A stretch of DNA of 13,794 nucleotides from Actinomycetes bacterium (lineage in GTDB: Bacteria > Actinomycetota > Acidimicrobiia > Acidimicrobiales > UBA8190). The first letter of the stretch is position 1; every line of letters begins with the position of its first letter. The DNA is taken from assembly GCA_021798135.1 (NCBI GenBank), contig JAJZYI010000053.1, forward strand, positions 1-13,794. Direction: 5' to 3'. The notes below the pieces were generated by a model that was not told the origin of the DNA, ran no database searches, and worked only from the letters and a program-made list of their open reading frames with translations. Of the stretch, positions 1-6,155 are shown in pieces. A program made the translations under genes and the position numbers.

Positions 1-351
1 CATGACCGCCTCGGGCTCCTTCATCGACAGCAGCAGGCCGATCACCTCGCTGCTGTGGTAGTGCCGGAAGATGTCGGCTCCGGCCTTGCGGACCGCCAGC
101 GGGTCGCCGGTGACGGCGATCGCCGCGTCGAAGATCCGCACTGCGGACTCGAACGGGCTCCACTCGGCCCGGTCCTCGATGACGGCCAGGTCCCTGCGCT
201 CGCCGGCGAGCTCCAGCATCCGGCGGACCGCGTCGTCGCCCGCGGCCGGGTCGTCGCCGCCCATCACCCGGCGTACGTAGGAGACCACCAGGCCCAGCAT
301 GGTGTTGCTGACCTCGCGGGGCTCGCCTTGGACCCTGGTCGTGCTGCTCAC
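1..351 (-). CDS. Unknown protein, N-terminal part (cut by left edge)
   Basis: An open frame on the minus strand begins at a GTG (351-349) and stays open for all 117 codons to the window edge. It starts VSSTTRVQGEPREVSNTMLG. The translation is compact and mostly helical in character, with many acidic and basic residues and no signal peptide or membrane segment. It contains the segment IFRHYHSSEVIGLLL. Third codon positions are almost all G or C, so I take it as real coding sequence. No in-frame start lies shortly upstream, and no clear Shine-Dalgarno is visible; ATG at codon 18 is an alternative start. The helical, cofactor-free look recalls N-terminal sensory regions of actinobacterial signalling proteins such as GGDEF or V4R-type proteins, but this is a weak impression and no domain can be named. 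The C-terminus, which would decide the function, lies outside the window. Confidence 0.6.
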   Translation of the reverse strand, partial: MSSTTRVQGEPREVSNTMLGLVVSYVRRVMGGDDPAAGDDAVRRMLELAGERRDLAVIEDRAEWSPFESAVRIFDAAIAVTGDPLAVRKAGADIFRHYHSSEVIGLLLSMKEPEAVM

Positions 352-698
352 GCGTGACCGTCCGGCTCGAGCGGGATTTGTCCGATCATCGACATAACCC
401 GGGCCGTGCTTGAGCAGCGCTGGACGGGCCGTCCCGGCTCGGCGCCGCTCGTGCCCTGGTAGCTGGAGGATCGTCGTTCCGCGCCGGCCGGCGGGGCAGC
501 CGTCGCGCGGGCCGGCGCCGGCGGGGACACCGGTGCGGGCGGTGGACGGCCGGTGGACGCCGGTGCGGGCGGTGAGCGGGCGGTGGCCGGCGGGTGCCGG
601 GGGTGGATGGCGGGTGCCGGGGGTGGACGGCGGGTGCGGGCGGTGAACGGGCGGTGGCCGGCGGGTGCTGGCGTTGACGAGCGGCGGCTGGTGGCCTC
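352..698. other. Intergenic region between two minus-strand genes, mostly G-rich repeats
   Basis: This stretch lies downstream of the methyltransferase stop and upstream of the partial gene at the left edge. Positions 531-671 are a G-rich tandem repeat. The remainder shows no credible gene; short ORFs here read as low-complexity Arg/Ala/Pro. On the minus strand TTATGT/TATGTC near 392-397 could be a -10 element for the leftmost gene, but no matching -35 is evident. Confidence 0.5.
531..671. repeat. G-rich tandem repeat, ~20-bp period
   Basis: Near-identical 20-bp units occur at 591-610, 611-630 and 631-650, each beginning CGGGTGC. Related units lie upstream at 531-550 and 561-580. A 39-bp segment at 562-600 recurs at 633-671 with two mismatches. 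The plus strand has many G-tracts of three to five, so it could form G-quadruplex-like structure, although some loops would be 8 nt. The tract is noncoding and lies between two minus-strand genes. Confidence 0.8.
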
Positions 699-1895
699 TC
701 AGGGGCGGATCTCGTAGTAGAGGTTGGCCGGGTCCTCGAAGTCGTGCACGCGGAAGCGACCGAAGCCCGCCTGGCGCGCCAGGTGCTCGGCCACGCTGGG
801 GGTGACGCCGATGGTGCCGAGCCCGGCGCCGCCGGGCTCCGACAGCGCCGAGGACATGCACGACGTGATGGAGAACCCGAGGAACATGGCGAGCATCGGG
901 TTGCGGCGGTTGCCGGCCCACGAGTCGTCGCAGCGGATCTCCTTGACCAGCCAGGTCCCCTCCGCGCGGAGCGACCTGCGTATGGCGGCGGCGGCCAGGT
1001 CGGGGCGGGTCATGTCGTGCAGGCAGTCGAAGGTGAGCACCAGGGAGTAGCCGGCGCCCTCGGGCACCTCCTCCGCTCGGCGGTGGAAGATCTCGACGTT
1101 GGGCAGGCCGAGCTCGGCGACCCTGGTCCGAGCCCGGTCGACGGCGTGGCGCGAGAGCTCGTAGCCGTGGAAGGTGGAGGCCGGGTACGCCTCGGCGAGG
1201 GCGGTCAGCGCGACGCCGGCGCCGCAGCCCACGTCGGCCACCAGGGTGCCCGCTAGGAGCCGGTCGGCGACGCCGTCGAGGGCGGGCACGATCGTCGGCA
1301 CGAGCGCCAGGCGGGCCCACGGCCCGAGCATGCGCTCGGTGCGGTGGACGCCCTGCTCGCCCTGGCGGTCGTAGGCGAGGCCGACGCCGGTCCGGAACGC
1401 CTCGGCGAGATCGTCGACCAGGGCCGGATCGGCCGGCGGCCCGAAGGCGCCGGCCGCGAAGCGCAGGCTCTCCTCCTCGCGCGCGAGCACCTGGGCGCCC
1501 ACGGGCGTGAGCTCGAACCGCTCCCCGTCGTCCGAGGCGAGCAGGTCGGCGGCGGCGTTGCCCCGCAGCCACTCGCGGAGCCACCTCGGGTGCAGCCCGA
1601 GCCGGCCGGCCAGCTCGTCGGGGGTGACCGGCCCCGCCCCGTCGAGCGCCCGGTACAGGCCGAGGCGGTCCCCCAGGTGGACGAGGAGGGAGACCATCTC
1701 GCCCTGCTTGTAGCTCCACACGAGGAAGGCGAACCGGGCGACGGCCTCGGGGTCCGCCGGGTCCGGTGCCGTCGCCGGCGGGGTCGTCGGGTCCGGTGTC
1801 GTCGCCGGCGGGGTCGTCGGGTCCGGTGCCGTCGCCGGCGGGGTCGTCGGGTCCGGTGTCGTCGCCGGCGGAGTCGTCGGGTCCGGTGTCGTCAC
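699..1895 (-). CDS. SAM-dependent methyltransferase with winged-helix domain (Rv2258c-like)
   Basis: Predicted 398-aa cytoplasmic class I methyltransferase; substrate unknown. The GTG start is fixed by a Shine-Dalgarno GGAGGG six nt upstream (minus strand). Residues 2-50 are four 10-residue Pro/Thr/Ala/Asp repeats of the type TTPDPTTPPA. Residues 55-140 form a winged-helix-like segment (MVSLLVHLGDRLGLYRAL, then TPDELAGRLGLHPRWLREWL). This matches the N-terminal domain of the mycobacterial Rv2258c family, which usually serves in dimerisation. Glycine-rich motif I VADVGCGAG is at 219-227, an acidic motif II (GYEL) follows, and FDCLHDMTRP is at 289-298. The C-terminus GVTPSVAEHLARQAGF is typical of the family. 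The gene is divergent from pcm with 180 bp between starts. The Pro/Thr repeat is probably a flexible tail. Family assignment is confident; the substrate is not. Confidence 0.88.
   Translation of the reverse strand: MTTPDPTTPPATTPDPTTPPATAPDPTTPPATTPDPTTPPATAPDPADPEAVARFAFLVWSYKQGEMVSLLVHLGDRLGLYRALDGAGPVTPDELAGRLGLHPRWLREWLRGNAAADLLASDDGERFELTPVGAQVLAREEESLRFAAGAFGPPADPALVDDLAEAFRTGVGLAYDRQGEQGVHRTERMLGPWARLALVPTIVPALDGVADRLLAGTLVADVGCGAGVALTALAEAYPASTFHGYELSRHAVDRARTRVAELGLPNVEIFHRRAEEVPEGAGYSLVLTFDCLHDMTRPDLAAAAIRRSLRAEGTWLVKEIRCDDSWAGNRRNPMLAMFLGFSITSCMSSALSEPGGAGLGTIGVTPSVAEHLARQAGFGRFRVHDFEDPANLYYEIRP
1761..1895 (-). repeat. 30-bp coding minisatellite in methyltransferase N-terminus
   Basis: Four 30-bp units (1761-1790, 1791-1820, 1821-1850, 1851-1880) plus a 15-bp partial unit encode four copies of a Pro/Thr-rich decapeptide. 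The units differ by one to three bases. A C/T alternation at the tenth base switches TAP and TTP. The high DNA-level identity suggests recent expansion by slippage or unequal exchange, so copy number may vary between strains. Confidence 0.93.
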
Positions 1896-2017
1896 GGCTG
1901 CCCTCCAGGTCCCGGCCACGTCTCGGCGGTGGTCACCGCGGCCGCCCGCGACGGTAGCGTGCCGGCGCACGAGCACGAGGGCGGTGGAGCAGCCCGCCGG
2001 CACGTGACCTTCGCCCC

Positions 2018-2046
2018 TTGTCGCTCCGGTGTCCCGGCTGCACGAT
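2018..2046 (+). promoter_or_regulatory. Possible promoter for pcm
   Basis: TTGTCG (2018-2023) and CACGAT (2041-2046) are separated by 17 bp and lie 30 bp before the pcm start. Both hexamers are only partial matches to the housekeeping consensus. The position between divergent genes is right, but the assignment is weak. Confidence 0.3.
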
Positions 2047-2075
2047 GGCCGTCGACGAAGCAGGAGGGCACGGAC

Positions 2076-2777
2076 ATGACGGCAACGGTGGGCGGCCACC
2101 TGCCGGTCCGGGGCCATCGCGACGGGAGGTCCCTGCGACCCGGCCAGGGGCGCGGGCCGTCGCTGGCCCAGGTCGCGGCCGACAAGGGGGTGCGGGACCG
2201 GCGGGTCCTGCGGGCCATGCGGCAGGTGGCCCGGGCCGGCTTCGTGCCCCCACAGCACGCGCGGCTGGCGGACGTCGACCTGCCCGTGCCGATCGGGCAC
2301 GACCAGGTCACGACCCAGCCCTCGCTCGTGGCGGCGATGCTCGAGTGCCTGCAGCTCCGGGGGGACGAGACGGTGCTCGAGGTGGGGACCGGCTACGGCT
2401 ACCAGACGGCGCTGCTGGCCCGGCTGGCCCGGCGCGTCGTGAGCGTCGAGCTGTGGCCGGACCTGGCCCTGGCGGCACGCGCCAACCTGGCCGCCGCGGG
2501 CGTGACCGACGTGGAGGTGCTGGCCGGCGACGGGGCCGACGGCGTCCCCGGGCGAGCACCGTTCGACGCCGTCGTGGTGTGCGCGGCGTTCCCGGACGTC
2601 CCGCCGCCGCTCGTGGAGCAGCTCGCCGAGGGAGGCCGGCTGGTCCAGCCGATCGGGCCCGGCGGCGCCGAGGAGGTGGTCCTCTTCGTCAAGGGGGGCG
2701 GCGTGCTCCGCCGCGAGCGGCTGGTGACGTACGCGCGGTTCGTGCCCCTGGTCGGCCGGCACGGGATCCGGCGCTGA
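2076..2777 (+). CDS. pcm: Protein-L-isoaspartate O-methyltransferase
   Basis: Predicted 233-aa enzyme that methylates abnormal L-isoaspartyl residues with S-adenosylmethionine, starting repair of aged proteins in the cytoplasm. The ATG at 2076 has a Shine-Dalgarno AGGAGGG (2062-2068) at good spacing. Family features in order: MRQVARAGFVPPQHA (48-62) corresponds to the usual M..V.R..FVP start. DQVTTQPSLVAAML (76-89) is the substrate-side motif, usually S-Q-P and here T-Q-P. Motif I is LEVGTGYGY (101-109), the acidic end of strand 2 is SVEL (123-126), and GDGADG is at 151-156. PFDAVVVCAAFPDVPPPLVEQLAEGGRLVQPIG (162-194) is characteristic. Residues 1-30 are a basic, Gly-rich extension. The gene is four to five codons ahead of the DksA-like gene, and the two probably form one transcript. 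Threonine in place of the serine in the motif is a minor departure. Confidence 0.93.
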   Translation: MTATVGGHLPVRGHRDGRSLRPGQGRGPSLAQVAADKGVRDRRVLRAMRQVARAGFVPPQHARLADVDLPVPIGHDQVTTQPSLVAAMLECLQLRGDETVLEVGTGYGYQTALLARLARRVVSVELWPDLALAARANLAAAGVTDVEVLAGDGADGVPGRAPFDAVVVCAAFPDVPPPLVEQLAEGGRLVQPIGPGGAEEVVLFVKGGGVLRRERLVTYARFVPLVGRHGIRR

Positions 2778-2804
2778 CCGGTGCGCGACAGGAGGAGGCG
2801 GCCG

Positions 2805-3191
2805 ATGGCCACGGACGCGACGGCACTGGACCAGGCGTTCCTCGACGAGCAGCAGCACGCGCTCCTCGAGGAGCGCGAGACCGAGTGGCGCGAGGCGCAG
2901 GCCCTGGACAGCGAGGCCAACGCCCTGGCACGGCGCCGGGAGACCGAGGGCTCGCTGCAGGAGGGTTTCGGCACGGGTGAGACGACCAGCGTGGACCTGC
3001 AGCGGGTCCGCGGGGCGCACGAGCAGGTGGTCCGCCGCCTGGGCGAGATCGACGCCGCGCTCGACCGGATCGCCGCCGGCACCTACGGGCGCTGCGAGAG
3101 CTGCGGCGGGCCCATCGGGCGTGACCGCCTGCAGGCGCTGCCGACGGCGACCCGCTGCATCCGCTGCCAGACCCCGCCACGCGGCCTGTAG
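2805..3191 (+). CDS. TraR/DksA-family zinc-finger protein
   Basis: Predicted 128-aa protein. An ATG at 2805 with a strong Shine-Dalgarno AGGAGGAGG (2790-2798) decides the start over an upstream in-frame GTG (2781). Residues 10-90 form a charged helical hairpin (LLEERETEWREAQAL, then RVRGAHEQVVRRLGEIDAALDRI), as in DksA/TraR proteins. The C-terminal zinc finger is C97-x2-C100-x17-C118-x2-C121, the spacing of DksA, within YGRCESC and RCIRC. Proteins of this family bind the RNA polymerase secondary channel or act as anti-stress transcription modulators. In actinobacteria several small members (RbpA-unrelated) have unknown targets. It lies 27 bp after the pcm stop and probably shares its transcript. 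Whether the coiled-coil tip acidic residues needed for DksA-like action are present is unclear. Confidence 0.9.
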   Translation: MATDATALDQAFLDEQQHALLEERETEWREAQALDSEANALARRRETEGSLQEGFGTGETTSVDLQRVRGAHEQVVRRLGEIDAALDRIAAGTYGRCESCGGPIGRDRLQALPTATRCIRCQTPPRGL

Positions 3192-3208
3192 GGGGCCGAG
3201 CAGGCCCC
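3192..3208 (+). terminator. Hairpin after the DksA-like gene
   Basis: GGGGCC (3192-3197) pairs with GGCCCC (3203-3208) around a 5-nt loop, directly after the TAG stop and before the convergent DUF302 gene. No U-tract follows. It is a terminator candidate only; in DNA this GC-rich, short hairpins arise easily. Confidence 0.35.
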
Positions 3209-3271
3209 GGGGCTGCGAAGGGGTGCCCCTGGCGGGTGGTGGCGTCGCGCGGGCGCCGGACCGGGCCGGCG

Positions 3272-3670
3272 TCAGCGGGTCGACGTCGCCAGGTGCTCGA
3301 GCGCGTCGCCGACCCGGCGGCGCGCCTCGTCGGCGATCGGCCGGATCGCCTCGGTCCCGACGAGCGTCGCCATGACCCCGGGGTCCATGGCCTCGACGAC
3401 GGCGCCGGTCGGGGTCTCGCGCACGACGACGTTGCAGGGGAGCAGCACGCCGACCCGGGGCTCGGCCTGGAGCGCGCGGCCCGCCAGCTCGGGATTGCAC
3501 GCGCCGACGATGACGTAGCGGCCGATCTGCTCTCCGGTCCTGGCCGCGAGCGTCGCCTGCACGTCGATCTCGGTGAGCGTGCCGAAGCCCTCGGCGGCGA
3601 ACGCCTCCTTGGTCCGGGCGAGCGCTTCCTCGAAGGGCATGGCCAGGGCGACGGCTTCCTCGTAGATCAT
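3272..3670 (-). CDS. DUF302 family protein
   Basis: Predicted 132-aa small cytoplasmic protein. The start ATG (3670-3668) has a Shine-Dalgarno GAGGAGG eight nt upstream. Typical DUF302 features are an N-terminal MPFEEALARTKEAFAAEGFGTLTEIDVQATL (about residues 11-41), a central YVIVGACNPELAGRAL, and LLPCNVVVRE followed by a short helix with MDPGVMA. The two cysteines in GACNP and LPCN are conserved in many members. The function of DUF302 is not established; members often sit beside sulfur-, redox- or metal-related genes. It follows the Cys-rich small gene on the same strand by 72 bp, so co-transcription is likely. It converges on the DksA-like gene. Confidence 0.9.
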   Translation of the reverse strand: MIYEEAVALAMPFEEALARTKEAFAAEGFGTLTEIDVQATLAARTGEQIGRYVIVGACNPELAGRALQAEPRVGVLLPCNVVVRETPTGAVVEAMDPGVMATLVGTEAIRPIADEARRRVGDALEHLATSTR

Positions 3671-3742
3671 CGGGGGATCCTCCTCGGTGCGGGCGCGAGG
3701 GGCGCCGGGCGGCGAGCGGGTCCCGGCGGGCTCCCGCGACGG

Positions 3743-3976
3743 TCAGGCACGGTCGCGCACGCCCGCCACGCCGGCGCTCAGCGCGCAGCTGGCGCAGCAG
3801 TAGACGGCGCCGTCGGCCTCGACGCCGTGGCCGACCACCCGGACCCCGCAGTGGCCGCAGGCGGGCGCCAGGCGGTGGATGGCGCACTCGAAGCTGTCGA
3901 ACGTGTGGCCGCCGTCGGCCGTGATCACCTGGAAGGCCTTGTCGTAGTCGTTGCCGCACACCTCGCACCGTGCCAT
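3743..3976 (-). CDS. Small Cys-rich metal-binding-type protein
   Basis: Predicted 77-aa protein. The start ATG (3976-3974) has a Shine-Dalgarno GAGGAGG close upstream. It begins MARCEVCGNDYDKAFQV and holds eight cysteines: C4-x2-C7, C31 (FECAIH), C40-x2-C43 (CGHC), then C60-C61-x2-C64 (CCASC). Histidines are at 24, 34, 42 and 50. This pattern strongly suggests one or two structural zinc sites (zinc-ribbon or metallothionein-like). I recognise the general type, widespread small proteins of the form CEVCGNxYDKAF, but know no proven function. It lies just upstream of the DUF302 gene on the same strand and probably shares its transcript, which would link the pair to metal or redox stress. That link is inference. 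Confidence 0.85.
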   Translation of the reverse strand: MARCEVCGNDYDKAFQVITADGGHTFDSFECAIHRLAPACGHCGVRVVGHGVEADGAVYCCASCALSAGVAGVRDRA

Positions 3977-4263
3977 CGGCTCCTCCTCTCGCTCGGCGTC
4001 GCGAACCAGCTTCCTCGTCCCGGACCGGTCGCACCAGGGCCGTCAGTCCGTAGTCGCCGAGGCGGGCGAGGTGCCCGCCCGCGGCCGGTGCCGATCGGTT
4101 CTCGGGCGCCGGCAGCTTCGTGGGCCGACCGGTGCCGTGGCCGAGGCCGAGCACGCCATCGGCGCGGTGAGCGACGGTGACCTCGCGTCGACCGGGGACC
4201 TCGCCGCCCGACCGAGCGGGGTCAGCCGTCCGGCGGCGTCGCCTGCTCTGTGGCGGAGCGGGG
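3977..4263. other. Intergenic stretch with no gene seen
   Basis: This stretch lies between the stop of the DUF6314 gene and the start of the Cys-rich gene, both on the minus strand. It holds the Shine-Dalgarno of the Cys-rich gene and the distal copy of a 42-bp duplication (4216-4257). ORFs through it are low-complexity and lack start signals, so I see no gene. Confidence 0.4.
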
Positions 4264-4299
4264 TCAGAGGTCCGGCGGCGTCGCCTGCTGTGCGCCGGA
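4216..4299. repeat. 42-bp tandem duplication over a stop codon
   Basis: The segment 4216-4257 is repeated at 4258-4299 with a few mismatches; both copies begin GCGGGGTCAG. The second copy contains the last codons and the TGA stop of the minus-strand DUF6314 gene. The first copy repeats these just beyond the stop. The result is a duplicated gene end in which the original stop still ends the frame. Confidence 0.85.
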
Positions 4300-4749
4300 G
4301 CCGGTCAGCCGCCGCATCGTCGTGACGGCGTCGTAGCGCTTGCTCGGGCCACGGACCCGCCAGCGCTCCTCCACCAGGTCGGGAGCGACGACCCGGGTGC
4401 TGATCTCGTAGTCGTCGGCTTCGCAGAGGTGCCGGTCCGTCGAGTGCCCGCCCGTCAGGTCGACGCCGATGAACGGCCGCCCGTCGCAGAACCGCACCTC
4501 GACGTGGCGGCCGTCGGGGCTCCGGACGTAGTCCAGGCGCCGCTCCGCCGGACCCGAGTACGAGCCGGTGACGACGTGCCCCGCCTCCTCGTAGTGCGCC
4601 GACGGCACGAGCCGAGCGCTGGCGGCGCTGCTCGGGGCGCTGAAGACCCCGGTGCCGCGGAACTCGGCGACCGACCCGTCCGCGTCGACCAGACGCCGGT
4701 GGACCGACCACGTGCCGAGCAGGAACCCGAGCGTGTCGTCGACGTCCAC
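4264..4749 (-). CDS. DUF6314 family protein (lipocalin-like)
   Basis: Predicted 161-aa protein starting at GTG (4749-4747); an ATG at 4773 would add eight residues. I favour the GTG because TAGCGT (minus strand, 4760-4755) sits five nt before it, a leaderless arrangement seen at other genes here, and neither start has a Shine-Dalgarno. The sequence matches the DUF6314 pattern: LGFLLGTWSVHRRL at the start, then FRGTGVF, HYEEAGHV, RRLDYVRSPDGRHVEVRFCDGRPF, an HLCEADDYE segment, and EERWRVRGPSKRY near the end. Members look like small beta-barrels of the lipocalin type; ligand and role are unknown. It is divergent from the glycosidase with about 130 bp between starts. The tail after RRLTGSGAQQ is probably disordered. 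Confidence 0.8.
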   Translation of the reverse strand: MDVDDTLGFLLGTWSVHRRLVDADGSVAEFRGTGVFSAPSSAASARLVPSAHYEEAGHVVTGSYSGPAERRLDYVRSPDGRHVEVRFCDGRPFIGVDLTGGHSTDRHLCEADDYEISTRVVAPDLVEERWRVRGPSKRYDAVTTMRRLTGSGAQQATPPDL

Positions 4750-4754
4750 GGTCA

Positions 4755-4760
4755 ACGCTA
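4755..4760 (-). promoter_or_regulatory. Leaderless-type -10 element for DUF6314 gene
   Basis: TAGCGT on the minus strand fits TANNNT and ends five nt before the GTG start. It places the transcription start at or next to the start codon and selects the GTG over the upstream ATG. Confidence 0.4.
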
Positions 4761-4865
4761 CCCCCGACGTCATCGTGCGGCGGGCCGGGGCGGGACGTCT
4801 GCTCCGCCCTGGGAATTGCCGCGCCCGTCGAAGGCAGCGGCCGCGGGTCCTTGCCGGTCGGCGTC

Positions 4866-4871
4866 TAGCCT
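4866..4871 (+). promoter_or_regulatory. Leaderless-type -10 element for glycosidase gene
   Basis: TAGCCT ends eight nt before the ATG at 4880. No Shine-Dalgarno precedes that ATG. The arrangement predicts an mRNA beginning within a base or two of the start codon. Confidence 0.5.
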
Positions 4872-4879
4872 GGCCCCCG

Positions 4880-6085
4880 ATGCGAACGCCCGAGACGGAC
4901 GGCGGGCCCGGCCACGGCTCGACCGCCCCGGCAGTCCGGAAGGACGCGTCCCGCATCGCGGCCGGTGTCATGGAGCTGCACTGGGACGCACGGTTCCGCT
5001 ACACCCCGCCCAACCCGCGGACCTATCCGTGGCTGTGGCTGTGGGACTCGTGCTTCCACGCCCTGATCTGGGACGCCCTGGGAGACGCCCGGGCGGTCGA
5101 GGAGCTGTCGAGCGTGTTCGACTGGCAGAACGACGACGGGTTCGTACCGCACATGGGCTACCACGCCGACCCGTCGGCGTCGGTGGCCCCGTGGGGACGT
5201 CGCGGCGCCTCGACCATCACGCAGCCGCCGATGTACGGGCACGCGCTCCGGGTGCTCGCCGAGCACGGGCATCCGGTGGAGCCGTTGCACGAGAAGGTGA
5301 CGGCGGGCCTCCGGTGGCTGCTGACGCATCGGCGGGACGCCGGTTCGGGGCTGGTCCGCGTGGTGCACCCGTGGGAGACCGGCGCGGACGACACGCCCCG
5401 TTGGGCTCGCTGGCAACCGCAGCCGTTCGACCGCGAAGCGTGGAGGGCGACGAAGGCCGCCCTGGTCGGCGGCCTCGTGCTCTCGAACGGTGCCGCCGTG
5501 TCCAGTGCGGACTTCGCCGTCGCGCCGGCCTCGTTCAACGCCCTCGTCGCCTTCAACCTGATCGAGGCGGGTGAGGCGGTCGGAGACCCGTCGCTCGTCC
5601 AGGAAGGTCGCGTCCTGGCGGAGCGGATCGACGACCTGCTCTGGGACGAGGAGCAGCGCACGTGGGTCGACCTGCTGGCGACCGGCGCCGTCAGCTCCAG
5701 GGCAGCCACGCTCGAATCGGCCTTGGGCGTGCTGGTGACCCCGGACCGCGAGCGGTGCCGGGGAGTGCTCGACCTGGTGCTCGACGGCGAGGCGTACGGC
5801 GGCGCCTTCGGCCCGGCCGGTGCTCGGCGGGACCTGCCGGAGTTCGATCCGGCTGGCTACTGGCGCGGCGCTGCGTGGCCGCAGATCACCTACCTGTTGG
5901 GCGTGGCCGCACAGCGGGCAGGCCTGCCCGACCGGGCCGTGCAGCTCGCCACGCTCCTGCGGCGCGGTGCCGAGGCCAGCGGCTACGCGGAGTACTGGGA
6001 CCCGGACTCCGGAGCGGGGTACGGCGCCCAGCCGCAGTCCTGGGCCTGCCTCGCAGCGGTCCCCGTCGCCGACACGGCCGGCTGA
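4880..6085 (+). CDS. MGH1/GH63-like (alpha/alpha)6 glycoside hydrolase
   Basis: Predicted 401-aa soluble enzyme without a signal peptide. Motifs follow the MGH1-like/GH63 six-hairpin glycosidase fold: WLWLWDSCFHALIW (51-64), FVPHMGYH (88-95), and HPWETGADDTPRW (163-175). The last corresponds to the family's HPWESGMDNSPRW and puts a likely acid at D170. Then come GYWRGAAWPQ (327-336) and AEYWDPDSGAGYGAQPQSW (370-388), with E371 in the position of the base. Relatives act on mannosylglycerate, glucosylglycerate or short alpha-glucosides, so a role in compatible-solute or glycan turnover is plausible; the substrate cannot be read from sequence. The ATG at 4880 follows a leaderless-type -10 and lacks a Shine-Dalgarno. 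Residues 1-20 are unconserved. About 400 aa is compact for the family. It is divergent from the DUF6314 gene and convergent with the membrane protein downstream. Confidence 0.85.
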   Translation: MRTPETDGGPGHGSTAPAVRKDASRIAAGVMELHWDARFRYTPPNPRTYPWLWLWDSCFHALIWDALGDARAVEELSSVFDWQNDDGFVPHMGYHADPSASVAPWGRRGASTITQPPMYGHALRVLAEHGHPVEPLHEKVTAGLRWLLTHRRDAGSGLVRVVHPWETGADDTPRWARWQPQPFDREAWRATKAALVGGLVLSNGAAVSSADFAVAPASFNALVAFNLIEAGEAVGDPSLVQEGRVLAERIDDLLWDEEQRTWVDLLATGAVSSRAATLESALGVLVTPDRERCRGVLDLVLDGEAYGGAFGPAGARRDLPEFDPAGYWRGAAWPQITYLLGVAAQRAGLPDRAVQLATLLRRGAEASGYAEYWDPDSGAGYGAQPQSWACLAAVPVADTAG

Positions 6086-6103
6086 CGGCGACGGGAGCTC
6101 CCC

Positions 6104-6123
6104 CGGCACGGCGAACCGTGCCG
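6104..6123. terminator. Bidirectional hairpin between convergent genes
   Basis: CGGCACGG (6104-6111) and CCGTGCCG (6116-6123) form a perfect 8-bp stem with a CGAA tetraloop. It lies within the 70-bp gap between the stops of the glycosidase and the membrane-protein gene. There is no U-run on either strand. The position supports a shared terminator. Confidence 0.5.
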
Positions 6124-6155
6124 CCCCGGAGGCGTCCGATCGGCAGCGGGCGGCG

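Noticed and set aside
348..530. 60-codon minus-strand ORF ending over the start of the left-edge gene
   Set aside because: It overlaps the next start by GTGA, but its composition is low-complexity Ala/Pro/Arg and it has no ribosome-binding site.
3219..3230. Short AGGGG/CCCCT inverted repeat as a terminator
   Set aside because: The loop would be only two bases and there is no U-tract, so it is unlikely to be functional.
699..4154. A 1151-codon open frame on the minus strand
   Set aside because: Only its last 399 codons are the methyltransferase. The rest lies antisense to pcm and the DksA-like gene and overlaps DUF302 in another frame. It reads as Arg/Pro/Gly-rich noise typical of GC-rich antisense strands.
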